Assembly: GCA_029212925.1 (NCBI GenBank)
Contig: JARGOB010000012.1
Location: 1 to 64,000 of the forward strand
Reading direction: 5' to 3'
Length of the DNA: 64,000 nucleotides
DNA from: Coxiellaceae bacterium
GTDB taxonomy: Bacteria > Pseudomonadota > Gammaproteobacteria > Coxiellales > Coxiellaceae
Part shown: piece after piece, positions 56,439 through 64,000 of the stretch
How positions within the stretch are numbered: the stretch's first letter is position 1
How the letters are laid out: the number at the start of each line of letters is the position of its first letter
Translations under genes and position numbers: made by a program
The notes under the pieces: model-generated
Database searches by the model: none
Told to the model about the DNA's origin: nothing
Seen by the model: only the letters and a program-made list of their open reading frames with translations

Positions 56439-56544
56439 GGCGCGTACGGATGTGCTGCTGTTTTCAGGGCGTGTGGTACAGGGAGGTAAAGGAACACGAA
56501 GACAGGATGTCTGTTCCTGTAAACAGCAACACGCAGTACGTGCC
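56439..56544 (+). repeat. Structured dispersed element, copy 3
   Basis: It shares the core GGCGTGTGGTA...AAAGGAACACGA with the copies at 25274 and 53671. Its outer arms are quite different (starting GGCGCGTACGG, ending AGTACGTGCC) yet still complementary to each other. The loop holds GTACAGGGAGGT, and the second hairpin reads AGA-CAGGATG-TCT. Confidence 0.7.
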
Positions 56545-56603
56545 AGCTGCATAATTTTGCATTTATTTTGATCTTCTTTGCATAATAAAATAGGATAACT
56601 TAC

Positions 56604-56819
56604 ATGTCTGACAAACAAGCCAATACTAAACAAAAGTACATTATAACCGAGGCGGATTTGCCTTTAAGCTGCCCAATGGATACTATGCGCGTCTGGGATT
56701 CGCATCCAAAGGTGTATTTGCCGGTCGAAGAGACAGGCAAAGTGGTTTGTCCATATTGTGATGCGATGTTTGTATTAGAGGGGCACGAAGATGCACCGGA
56801 AGCCAAATTACTTGATTAA
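56604..56819 (+). CDS. Zinc-finger (zf-CHCC) domain protein
   Basis: A 71-aa protein with LSCPMDTMRVWDSHPKVYLP then VVCPYC, matching the CHCC zinc-finger family related to mitochondrial NDUFS6. One zinc would be bound by the three Cys and the His in DSHPKV. AGGATAAC precedes the ATG. It ends 2 bp before waaF and is probably co-transcribed with it, an arrangement seen in gammaproteobacteria. Function in bacteria is unclear. Confidence 0.9.
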   Translation: MSDKQANTKQKYIITEADLPLSCPMDTMRVWDSHPKVYLPVEETGKVVCPYCDAMFVLEGHEDAPEAKLLD

Positions 56820-56821
56820 TC

Positions 56822-57856
56822 ATGACTGAAAAACAAAACAAAAAAAACGAAAAAATTCTCATTGTTGGCCCTGCTTGGGTTGGCGATATGGTGATGGCGC
56901 AAAGCTTATTTAAGCTGATTAAGCAGCGCCAGCCTGAGGCGCAAATCGATGTATTGGCTCCCGCTTGGAGTCAACCGTTGCTTGAACGTATGCCGGAAGT
57001 GCATCGCGGTATTGTGTCACCACTTGGTCATGGTGAGTTTGATTTGAAAACACGTAAGTCATTAGGTCGTTCTTTACGTGATCAAGGTTATACCCAATCG
57101 ATTATGTGTACTAATTCATGGAAGTCTGCGTTGGTGCCGTATTTTGCAAAAATTCCTAAGCGCACCAGTTGGCGTGGTGAATGGCGTTATGGTTTATTAA
57201 ATGATGTTCGTACTTTTGATAAGCAAGAATACCCGCTGATGGTGCAACGCTTTATGATGTTGGCTTTTCCTAAGGGTGAAGAGCAGGTGGTTGAGAAGGT
57301 GCCTGTGCCAAAATTGATTTGCCAACCTGAAACCGTGCAAGCCGCATTGCAAAAATACCAATTAGATACGATGGATACACCGGTACTGGCGATTTGTCCT
57401 GGTGCAGAGTTTGGGCCATCGAAACGTTGGCCAGAAAACTATTATGCTGAAGTGGCGAATAAGCGATTAGAGCAAGGGTGGCAGGTTTGGATTTTTGGTT
57501 CGAAAAAAGACCAAGAGGTCGCGTCTGTTATTCAGCAGCAAACGCAACAACGCTGCATTGACTTGACCGGTAAAACCACATTACCCGAAGCGATCGATTT
57601 AATGTCACAAGCGGATGCGGTGGTCAGTAATGATTCAGGGTTAATGCATATTGCTGCGGCGCTATCAAAACCATTGGTTGTGCCTTACGGTTCTTCATCG
57701 CCTGATTTTACCCCGCCATTATCTGAGCAGGTAAAGATCTTGCGCTTAGGTTTGGATTGCAGCCCGTGTTTTAAGCGTGAATGTCCACTACAGCATCAAC
57801 GTTGCATGAAAGAGTTATCGCCCAAAAAAGTGTTAGAGGCGTTAGACGCTTTATAG
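56822..57856 (+). CDS. waaF: LPS heptosyltransferase II
   Basis: A 344-aa GT9 enzyme. ILIVGPAWVGDMVMAQSLF at the N-terminus is the WaaF signature. It adds the second L-glycero-D-manno-heptose to the inner LPS core from ADP-heptose. The C-terminal SNDSGLMHIAAALSKPLVVPYGSSSPDFTPP binds the donor, and CSPCFKRECPL is the typical WaaF Cys pattern. Just after its stop comes a 29-bp copy of the 3' end of the GT4 gene at 59509, suggesting the two were once directly convergent. Confidence 0.94.
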   Translation: MTEKQNKKNEKILIVGPAWVGDMVMAQSLFKLIKQRQPEAQIDVLAPAWSQPLLERMPEVHRGIVSPLGHGEFDLKTRKSLGRSLRDQGYTQSIMCTNSWKSALVPYFAKIPKRTSWRGEWRYGLLNDVRTFDKQEYPLMVQRFMMLAFPKGEEQVVEKVPVPKLICQPETVQAALQKYQLDTMDTPVLAICPGAEFGPSKRWPENYYAEVANKRLEQGWQVWIFGSKKDQEVASVIQQQTQQRCIDLTGKTTLPEAIDLMSQADAVVSNDSGLMHIAAALSKPLVVPYGSSSPDFTPPLSEQVKILRLGLDCSPCFKRECPLQHQRCMKELSPKKVLEALDAL

Positions 57857-57877
57857 CAAAGCGACTGTGTGTTTGGG
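57849..57877 (+). repeat. Direct repeat, left copy, flanking GGDEF gene
   Basis: A 29-bp sequence starting CTTTATAGCAAAGCGACTG; the right copy at 59507-59535 differs at one base (A/G). It spans the waaF stop and, on the minus strand, repeats the last eight codons and stop of the GT4 gene. Confidence 0.85.
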
Positions 57878-57940
57878 TGGGGGCCGCTCGATTTAAGGGC
57901 TTTGTCATGTTGAGAGGCACTGAGTGTTTACAAAGCTTTA

Positions 57941-59443
57941 TTATTTACGTTTCTTTTCTATGTACATTGCTTTATCCGCTTGCTTCAGCAAGTTATCAAT
58001 GGTGATGCCATCTTTGGGGTAGATGGCAGAGCCAATACTGATGTTACAGGCAATGAAATCATTATTATAACTGACGGGTAAGTTTACTATTTCTCTTGCC
58101 TTTGCCATTAATGGTGCCATCTTGTTATCTCCAACACCAGGCAGAATAATAGCGAACTCATCACCACCAAGGCGTGCTACTGTATCTTCCTTGCGCATTA
58201 CCAGTGTGAGGCGCTCAGCGATTGCTTTTAACAAAATATCACCTGCTTCGTGGCCTTTTTCATCATTTGTTTTCTTAAAATCATTTACATCGATATATAA
58301 AATTGCAAATGACCTTTCTTCGCGTTTTGAGCGAGATATCTCTTTATTGACGATGTCAGTAAACCCACGGCGATTAATAATGCCTGTTAAGAAATCATAA
58401 TCAACGATATGTTGCAGTTTTTCATTTGCCTGCTTTAGCTCTTGTTTGCTGTTATCAATTTCGGCCTCTAATTCATTCGTGCGCATAATAATGCGGCCTG
58501 ACAAAGGTCGTAAGCATAATTCTAGACCGATAATAAAACACAGAGTTACCAAAATAATAACGCCTAAAATCAACCATAATGCCTTTTGTATGGATGCAAA
58601 CAAAGCGCTTTTCTTAACAACAACCGCAATACCCCAATTGGACTGATGAATGGGTGCAAAAGCAATAAACAAATTAATACCATCCACCGGTCCGGAGATT
58701 ACACCATGATCTCTGTGGTCAATCGCTGTTATCAGCGACTCAACCAAGACGTTATTTGCATGTAATATGGTTTTCCATGGGGTATCAATCGGTGAAAAAA
58801 TATTCAATTGATGATGATCAATGTAAGCAACTAATATTTCACCTAAGCGATGCTGTATTTTTTTATGAATACTGGATTGCAGGTCCGAGATATCAAACAG
58901 TGTAATGTCTGCCCCGACATATTTTTTTTTCGGTGCATATATTGGAGAAACAACGGTAATAAAATAATGCTTATCCCGTGTAAAAGGACCGTAAAGTTTG
59001 AGTTGAGAGGGTGTCATATGCGCCGGATAAAAATCTGAAGGTATTGGTTTTCCAACGTTCGCCATGATATCACCATTTTTATTTACTCGAGTAATACCCA
59101 TCAATTGCGTACTGCTTCTGAGGGCTGATCTAAGAATATTGCGTAAGTATGGGGTCATTTCATGCTTGCTGATTTTGTTGTCATCATAATCCTGAACAAG
59201 CAAGCGTGCCTTTGTTCGGCTTGAAATTTGCTTTGCGATATCTTTAATTCGTGCCACATACTCATCTACAATCAAAACGCCAGTGTCACGTGCAAAGGCT
59301 AGCCCCCTTTGTTCTGTGTCTCTTAATTTTGAATACAGCGGATAAACAGCTACGGCAGTAATGGTGATAGCTATCAATACAACAGCAAAAATGGCATAAA
59401 TTTGAATGGTTCGCTGTATTTTTTCTGTTTTATTCGCTGGCAT
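57941..59443 (-). CDS. Membrane-bound sensor diguanylate cyclase
   Basis: A 500-aa protein. TM1 lies at about 14-36, a periplasmic sensory region (probably dCache-type) at 37-285, TM2 at about 288-312, a short helical linker, then GGDEF from about 348. The active-site motif GGDEF is intact (426-430), with the inhibitory I-site RxxD (417-420, RKED) five residues upstream, so it should make cyclic di-GMP under product feedback. The gene lies alone between waaF and the GT4 gene, and is flanked by the 29-bp direct repeats at 57849 and 59507. The signal sensed is unknown. Confidence 0.92.
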   Translation of the reverse strand: MPANKTEKIQRTIQIYAIFAVVLIAITITAVAVYPLYSKLRDTEQRGLAFARDTGVLIVDEYVARIKDIAKQISSRTKARLLVQDYDDNKISKHEMTPYLRNILRSALRSSTQLMGITRVNKNGDIMANVGKPIPSDFYPAHMTPSQLKLYGPFTRDKHYFITVVSPIYAPKKKYVGADITLFDISDLQSSIHKKIQHRLGEILVAYIDHHQLNIFSPIDTPWKTILHANNVLVESLITAIDHRDHGVISGPVDGINLFIAFAPIHQSNWGIAVVVKKSALFASIQKALWLILGVIILVTLCFIIGLELCLRPLSGRIIMRTNELEAEIDNSKQELKQANEKLQHIVDYDFLTGIINRRGFTDIVNKEISRSKREERSFAILYIDVNDFKKTNDEKGHEAGDILLKAIAERLTLVMRKEDTVARLGGDEFAIILPGVGDNKMAPLMAKAREIVNLPVSYNNDFIACNISIGSAIYPKDGITIDNLLKQADKAMYIEKKRK

Positions 59444-59506
59444 TTACATTGCTTCCTGCAGAGACAAGCCAAAACTTTATAAACTATAACAGTAATTCAT
59501 CGGATA

Positions 59507-59535
59507 CTTTATAGCAAGGCGACTGTGTGTTTGGG
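59507..59535 (+). repeat. Direct repeat, right copy, flanking GGDEF gene
   Basis: Matches 57849-57877 at 28 of 29 bases. This copy contains the native 3' end of the GT4 gene (its codons read PKHTVALL, stop, on the minus strand). Confidence 0.85.
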
Positions 59536-60567
59536 ATCATGCGCTTCAATCAGTGCTCCGCGAGCTGCTAAGCAATTTTTCTGGAAATTATCGTAATCAT
59601 TTTTTATGGTATCGATGGCGCTTAGTATGGTTTCTGGTTTTCGATCCGCAATAACAACACCAGCGTTATAATGTTCAACCGTATCGGCTGCCCAGGTGCC
59701 GGCGCTAGTAATCACAGGTGCGCCACAACAAATAGCATCCAGTGTAACGCCGCTCAGTTTGTCGTGATAACTGTCAGGGTCGTAAGGTTGTAAGCAGATG
59801 CTGCCGTTAAATTGTTCGAGATAGGCTTGGCGTTCTAATGTTTGATGCGCAACAGAAATATGATCGCTATCATGATGTTTTAATTGTTGTAGTGCTGCTT
59901 TACTGCTGTCATCGTAGCGCCCCGATTCGGGCGGTGATAATTGTAAGTGAAATGGTAGGTTTTGAGTATCAGCGGTAATGGCTTGCACTACCTGTGAAAA
60001 ACCTTTATCGGCGCGAATCGCACCAGCATATAAAGCATATCGAAACGCTAGCGGTTGTGATACGTTTTCGGGCGGTGAATAAATAGGGCAAGCGACGGCG
60101 GTTACTTGTTGAAAACCTGCTTGTCGAAATACATCTGCGAGTCTTTCGGTGGTGGTTAGAATAACCCAATCGTGGTGACGCGTAGCCAGGTCTTTTAGCA
60201 TAGCGAGCTTAACGGTCGATTTTGAAAATTGATGGAAGTGCAACACAATGCGTGATGTGCTAGGACGCTTGCTCAGGTGCTTGTCGAGCATCAGCATATC
60301 AATGCGACCAGCAGTTGGAATAAATAACGTTTCATTGGTTTTTAGGAGTTTGCGGTACAGAAAAAATTGCTGTAACTTGCGCAGCCTTCTGGAAAAGTGG
60401 CCATGGCATTTTACTGGTGACGGTTCGAATAATGATACGCCGTGTTTATTAATCCACAGTTCAACGTTGGTTTGGCGTGCTTGCAGGATATTACTGACAT
60501 AGGCATAGCAATGCCCAGCCTGGCTGGCTAGCGTGGGTTCGATAATGTGCACTGTTGAAATATTCAT
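59509..60567 (-). CDS. GT4-type glycosyltransferase
   Basis: About 352 aa, with two Rossmann-like halves. The C-terminal half shows LYAGAIRADKGFSQVVQAI and then CCGAPVITSAGTWAAD, with an E-x7-type region (TLDAICCGAPV), as in GT4 retaining glycosyltransferases. N-terminal HIIEPTLASQAGHCYAY may bind the acceptor. The frame opens to 60606, but ATG 60567 (MNISTVHIIEP) begins the Rossmann strand directly; ATG 60591 would overlap the divergent neighbour. It probably acts in surface polysaccharide assembly. Donor and acceptor are unknown. Confidence 0.82.
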   Translation of the reverse strand: MNISTVHIIEPTLASQAGHCYAYVSNILQARQTNVELWINKHGVSLFEPSPVKCHGHFSRRLRKLQQFFLYRKLLKTNETLFIPTAGRIDMLMLDKHLSKRPSTSRIVLHFHQFSKSTVKLAMLKDLATRHHDWVILTTTERLADVFRQAGFQQVTAVACPIYSPPENVSQPLAFRYALYAGAIRADKGFSQVVQAITADTQNLPFHLQLSPPESGRYDDSSKAALQQLKHHDSDHISVAHQTLERQAYLEQFNGSICLQPYDPDSYHDKLSGVTLDAICCGAPVITSAGTWAADTVEHYNAGVVIADRKPETILSAIDTIKNDYDNFQKNCLAARGALIEAHDPKHTVALL

Positions 60568-60589
60568 GTTTAGCTCGTAATATGGCGGC

Positions 60590-61813
60590 ATGGAAACCAA
60601 CCTCAATCGTTACCAACAAATCATGAGCACTGTAGCGGGTTGCAGCGCTGTTGTCACTTTCTTTGTGCTATCGATTAGCACATCAGCCACCACCATTTTG
60701 TTTGCTTTATCTGCATTGCTGGTGCTGTTATCCGGCGTGTATGTGACACAGGTGAGACGTTGGTTATTGAACCCGGTGACGCTGTGTTTTGTGGCCTATT
60801 ATGCCGTGGTGTTAATCGGTGCTATTTATTCCATTGGTTTGATGCACGATATTAGTAAAGCTTTATTGAAGCAAGTGCGAGTGATTGAGGCGCTTCTGCT
60901 TTTACCGATTTTTTTCCAGCCACGTTGGCGGCAGTGGGCGATTAATGCGTTTTTGTTGGCGATGGTGGTGACATTGATCTTGTCATTTGTGCATTATTAT
61001 ATATGGCCTTATGCGCAGCGTGCGAATTTGGCCCCAGCCAGCGCTTTTAAAGATAATATTGTGCAAAGTTATTTGTTTGCGATAGCGATCGGAATATTGC
61101 TCAATAAGGTCATAAAAGCTGACGGTTGGCTGCGGTGGGGTTTAGTGATCCTGATTGCGTTGTTGTTATTTGATAATTTTGCCATGAGTTTAAGTCGAAC
61201 TGGTTATGTGGTGACTGCTGTGGTTCTGTTGTATTGGGCCTATACACAATTACCCACGCGGCGTTTTTGGATGGCTTTGGTGGGTTTGGTCTTGATATTG
61301 TTTGGTGTTTTTGGTGCTTCGAGTAACTTTCAAGCCCGCATAATTGATGCTTTTTCGAACAGCGAGCAATACCATAAACATCAACAAGCGGATACAGAGA
61401 CCTCTGCAGGTCAGCGTTTGGAGATGTTAAAGCGTGGATGGTATATGTATACAAAAAGACCTGTTGTTGGTTTTGGTACAGGTTCGTTTCTGCAAGCAAA
61501 TCAGCGATACAATGTGGCACATCCTAAACAACCTGCGGTATCTTTTTCGAGTACAAATAATATTTATTTGAATGCTGCTGTGCATTATGGGGTGATTGGC
61601 CTGGTTTTGCTGTTTATATTTTTATCAGTGTTGTGGGTCTATGCGCGACATCTATCGGTCGATGAGCGCTATATTATGCGTATTATTTTGTTGTGTTTAA
61701 TCGTTGGTGGCTTGTTCAATCCATGGTTTGCGGATACCACGCCAAGCCATGCGTTTGTGCTGTTAGCCGTGTTGGCATATGGCGGCTACCGTCCGCGAGC
61801 CGGGCTGGATTAG
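60590..61813 (+). CDS. O-antigen ligase/polymerase-like membrane protein
   Basis: A 407-aa protein with about ten to twelve hydrophobic segments and the Wzy_C/WaaL family's periplasmic loop: SSNFQARIIDAFS, then RLEMLKRGWYMYTKRPVVGFGTGSF, with the conserved Arg and Gly residues. It would join O-antigen to lipid A-core at the periplasmic face, or polymerise repeat units; the sequence does not separate these. ATG 60590 or ATG 60623 may be the start; neither has a strong ribosome site. It is divergent from the GT4 gene. Confidence 0.82.
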   Translation: METNLNRYQQIMSTVAGCSAVVTFFVLSISTSATTILFALSALLVLLSGVYVTQVRRWLLNPVTLCFVAYYAVVLIGAIYSIGLMHDISKALLKQVRVIEALLLLPIFFQPRWRQWAINAFLLAMVVTLILSFVHYYIWPYAQRANLAPASAFKDNIVQSYLFAIAIGILLNKVIKADGWLRWGLVILIALLLFDNFAMSLSRTGYVVTAVVLLYWAYTQLPTRRFWMALVGLVLILFGVFGASSNFQARIIDAFSNSEQYHKHQQADTETSAGQRLEMLKRGWYMYTKRPVVGFGTGSFLQANQRYNVAHPKQPAVSFSSTNNIYLNAAVHYGVIGLVLLFIFLSVLWVYARHLSVDERYIMRIILLCLIVGGLFNPWFADTTPSHAFVLLAVLAYGGYRPRAGLD

Positions 61814-61866
61814 CGTTGTGGATTAAGCTAAAATGGGCGACTTTTTACGCTAGTTGTTAGGAAACG

Positions 61867-62682
61867 ATGGCAAAAATCTCCGCATATATTATTGCTTATA
61901 ACGAAGCCGATAAGCTTGAAGCCGCTATCAACAGTGTGCTTTGGGCTGATGAGGTCGTAGTGATTGATTCACACAGTACTGACAACACAGCTCAAATTGC
62001 CGAGCATATGGGTGCTCGTGTGGTACAGGTTAAATTTAATGGGTTTGGTGATTTGCGTAACCAATCCATGGCGGCTTGTCAGTATGAATGGATATTCAGT
62101 TTAGACTCCGATGAGCGTTGCACGGCTGAAGCGCGTGATGCGATGTTAGCCATTGCTAACCAAGCCAACCCTAGAGCGGATGCCTACATGGTGCCGCGTA
62201 GAAATTACATGATGGGACGCTGGATTAAACATTCAGGGTGGTATCCCAATTACCGTCAACCGCAGTTTTTTAAACAAGGCGCGATTGTTTATGACAACTC
62301 CGCCGTTCACGAAAAATACGAATTACAAACCGATAGACCGGTTGGGTATTTATCGGCAGATATCTGGCAAATTCCATTTCGAGATTTATCCGAATTAATG
62401 CATAAGGCTAACCGCTATTCGAGTTTAGGCGTTGAGCGGTTACAAAAAAAATATGAAAAAGCTTCGATGAGTCGCGCGTTGTTTCATGGTTTATGGATTT
62501 TCTTTAAATTGTATGTGCTCAAGCTTGGCTTTTTAGATGGTTGGGCAGGCTTAGTGATAGCGATTGGTAATTTTGATGGTACGTTTTATCGCTATGCCAA
62601 GCATTACGAACAAGAACAAGCGTGGCAACCACCTGTCTCGCCACCATTAACAGATCAACAGGTACAAGGAGATTCGCTGTGA
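61867..62682 (+). CDS. Family 2 glycosyltransferase (WaaE/KdtX-like)
   Basis: A 271-aa GT2 protein. SAYIIAYNEADKLEAAINSV and DEVVVIDSHSTDNT form the nucleotide-sugar site, and FSLDSDERCTAEA carries the DxD-type metal motif. The middle PRRNYMMGRWIKHSGWYP and NSAVHEKYEL fit LPS core glucosyltransferases of the WaaE/KdtX type. AGGAAACG precedes the ATG. It overlaps the next gene by 4 bp (GTGA). The sugar transferred is inferred only from family. Confidence 0.88.
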   Translation: MAKISAYIIAYNEADKLEAAINSVLWADEVVVIDSHSTDNTAQIAEHMGARVVQVKFNGFGDLRNQSMAACQYEWIFSLDSDERCTAEARDAMLAIANQANPRADAYMVPRRNYMMGRWIKHSGWYPNYRQPQFFKQGAIVYDNSAVHEKYELQTDRPVGYLSADIWQIPFRDLSELMHKANRYSSLGVERLQKKYEKASMSRALFHGLWIFFKLYVLKLGFLDGWAGLVIAIGNFDGTFYRYAKHYEQEQAWQPPVSPPLTDQQVQGDSL

Positions 62683-64000
62683 CGACACAAAATGTTCCCG
62701 TCATAATAGCAGGAGGCAGTGGTAGCCGGTTATGGCCGTTATCGCGCGTGACTTACCCAAAACAATTTATTAATTTAGTGGATGAAGATCATTCTTTATT
62801 GCAGTCGACTTTACTGAGGGTGAACAAAGCTATCCCCGATGTCTGTGCGCCGATTATTGTCTGTAATGACTTGCACCGATTCTTAGTGGCTGAACAATGC
62901 CGTGAGATTGGCATCCAACCGATGGCGATTATTTTAGAGCCGGAAGCGAAAAATACGGCAGCGGCGGTTGCTTTAGCGGCTGAATATTTATCGCAACATC
63001 ATGATGAAGCCAATATGTGGGTGATGCCAGCCGATCATGTGATCGATGGTGGCGACGCATTGAAAGCGGCTTTTGATGTGGCACTGGATGCAGTACAGGC
63101 AAATTGTTTAGCAACGTTTGGTGTGTCGATGACACGGCCAGCAACGGCTTATGGTTATATTAAAGCGGATGCGGATAAGGCTCAAGGTAAAGGCTGGTGC
63201 CCGATTCAACAGTTTGTTGAAAAACCGGATAGAGCGACGGCAAAACGATTCTTTGCTGAAGGTAATTACTATTGGAACAGCGGTATGTTTGCATTTAATG
63301 CCGGCTTGTACTTATCTGAGTTGCAAGTATTAGCTTCTGATATTTATGCACCGGTTCATCTGTCGATGCAATCAGCAGCGGTTGATAGTAATTTTGTGCG
63401 ACCCAATACTGAAGCATTTGCGCAGTGTCGGTCGGATTCAATCGATTATGCGATTATGGAAAAAACCAATCACAGTGCCATGGTGCCATTTACAGCGGCG
63501 TGGAATGATGTTGGGTCATGGGACTCACTAAAAGCGCAACATGATAGTGATGATAATGGCAATGTGACACGTGGCGATGTTTTAACGCATGATGTTAAAG
63601 ACAGTTATATGCATGCTGAATCACGCTTGTTAGCGGTAACAGGTTTAGATAATGTGGTCGTGGTAGAAACTGCCGATGCTGTGTTGGTAACCAATGGAGA
63701 TCACTGTCAGGATGTTAAAAAAATTGTGACGCAACTCAAGCAGCATAAACGAGTGGAGGCTGATGATCATTTGAAAATGTACCGCCCTTGGGGGTGGTAT
63801 CAAACCATTACTGAAACAGAAAACTTTAAAGTGAAACGTATTGGCGTGAATCCACAACAAAGTTTATCGTTACAACGCCACCAGCATCGAGCTGAGCATT
63901 GGGTGGTGGTATCAGGTGAGGCGACAGTGGTGAATGCGGACAAGCAATTTACATTGCAGCATGATCAATCGACTTATATTCCTGCCGGTACCATGCATCA
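62679..64000 (+). CDS. manC: Mannose-1-phosphate guanylyltransferase/mannose-6-phosphate isomerase (partial)
   Basis: An open frame of 440 codons runs off the window end, so the C-terminus is missing. It has the nucleotidyltransferase start IIAGGSGSRLWPLSR...PKQF, then EPEAKNTAAA, PADHVI, FVEKP and YWNSGMFAF. A C-terminal cupin region begins RPWGWYQ and continues through VNPQQSLSLQRHQHRAEHW. The product converts mannose-1-P plus GTP to GDP-mannose, and the cupin isomerises fructose-6-P to mannose-6-P. AAGGAG lies 7 nt before the GTG start. It works with algC at 25946. Confidence 0.93.
   Translation, partial: MTTQNVPVIIAGGSGSRLWPLSRVTYPKQFINLVDEDHSLLQSTLLRVNKAIPDVCAPIIVCNDLHRFLVAEQCREIGIQPMAIILEPEAKNTAAAVALAAEYLSQHHDEANMWVMPADHVIDGGDALKAAFDVALDAVQANCLATFGVSMTRPATAYGYIKADADKAQGKGWCPIQQFVEKPDRATAKRFFAEGNYYWNSGMFAFNAGLYLSELQVLASDIYAPVHLSMQSAAVDSNFVRPNTEAFAQCRSDSIDYAIMEKTNHSAMVPFTAAWNDVGSWDSLKAQHDSDDNGNVTRGDVLTHDVKDSYMHAESRLLAVTGLDNVVVVETADAVLVTNGDHCQDVKKIVTQLKQHKRVEADDHLKMYRPWGWYQTITETENFKVKRIGVNPQQSLSLQRHQHRAEHWVVVSGEATVVNADKQFTLQHDQSTYIPAGTMH

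Overview
The window reads as a moderately AT-rich gammaproteobacterial chromosome segment. Housekeeping operons of ordinary gammaproteobacterial type alternate with blocks of eukaryote-like or effector-like genes: ankyrin proteins, kinase and pseudokinase pairs, a sphingosine-1-phosphate-lyase-like enzyme, a GH18 glycosidase and large unrecognised membrane proteins. This mix, and an ankyrin protein ending in a CaaX box, suggests a host-associated member of the Legionellales/Coxiellales type (protist- or animal-cell-associated). The genus cannot be named from the sequence alone, and no secretion-system genes are in the window.

Layout. 0-10.2 kb: two ankyrin proteins sharing a papain-like domain, a secreted GH18 protein, and a tandem pseudokinase/kinase pair with C-terminal membrane hairpins. 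10.3-12.5 kb: hemE and a rubredoxin-reductase-like flavoprotein. 12.6-16.4 kb: two large unrecognised proteins. 16.6-20.3 kb: arginase divergent from pcnB-folK-coaD-yfhL. 20.4-23.7 kb: a second kinase-like tandem, one copy split by a frameshift. 23.7-29.2 kb: rpmB-rpmG-mutM (minus strand), then dut-algC-GT9-xthA. 29.3-42.9 kb: accessory block with a membrane protein, a cystine symporter, the 953-aa CaaX ankyrin protein, a DUF4143 ATPase, a wrecked MFS/LysR divergent pair, the S1P-lyase homologue, a multi-pass membrane protein and an ICL/PEP-mutase enzyme. 43.1-52.6 kb: small zinc protein, secreted protein, short MscS, rph, then yicC-gmk-rpoZ-spoT-ridA-recG. 52.8-56.5 kb: an outer-membrane barrel, and a sugar transporter plus truncated polyol dehydrogenase bracketed by repeats. 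56.6-64 kb: a surface polysaccharide/LPS cluster (waaF, GT4, O-antigen-ligase-like, GT2, manC running off the end) interrupted by a diguanylate cyclase. algC at 26 kb and manC at 63 kb together supply GDP-mannose precursors for such a cluster.

Most notable: (1) a dispersed element of about 100 bp in three copies, with compensatory changes in its arms and loops that match the CsrA/RsmA binding consensus; (2) the CaaX terminus of the 953-aa ankyrin protein; (3) a Cys-His-Asp papain-like domain fused to ankyrin repeats, with a neighbouring paralogue that lacks the Cys half; (4) an S1P-lyase-like effector candidate; (5) paired active/inactive kinases and a frameshift-split kinase; (6) a deletion that removed the shared promoter and both 5' ends of a divergent LysR/MFS pair; (7) a 29-bp direct repeat bracketing the diguanylate cyclase. 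Coordinates, motifs and start-site choices come from reading the sequence. Family names come from recognised motifs and were not checked by any search.
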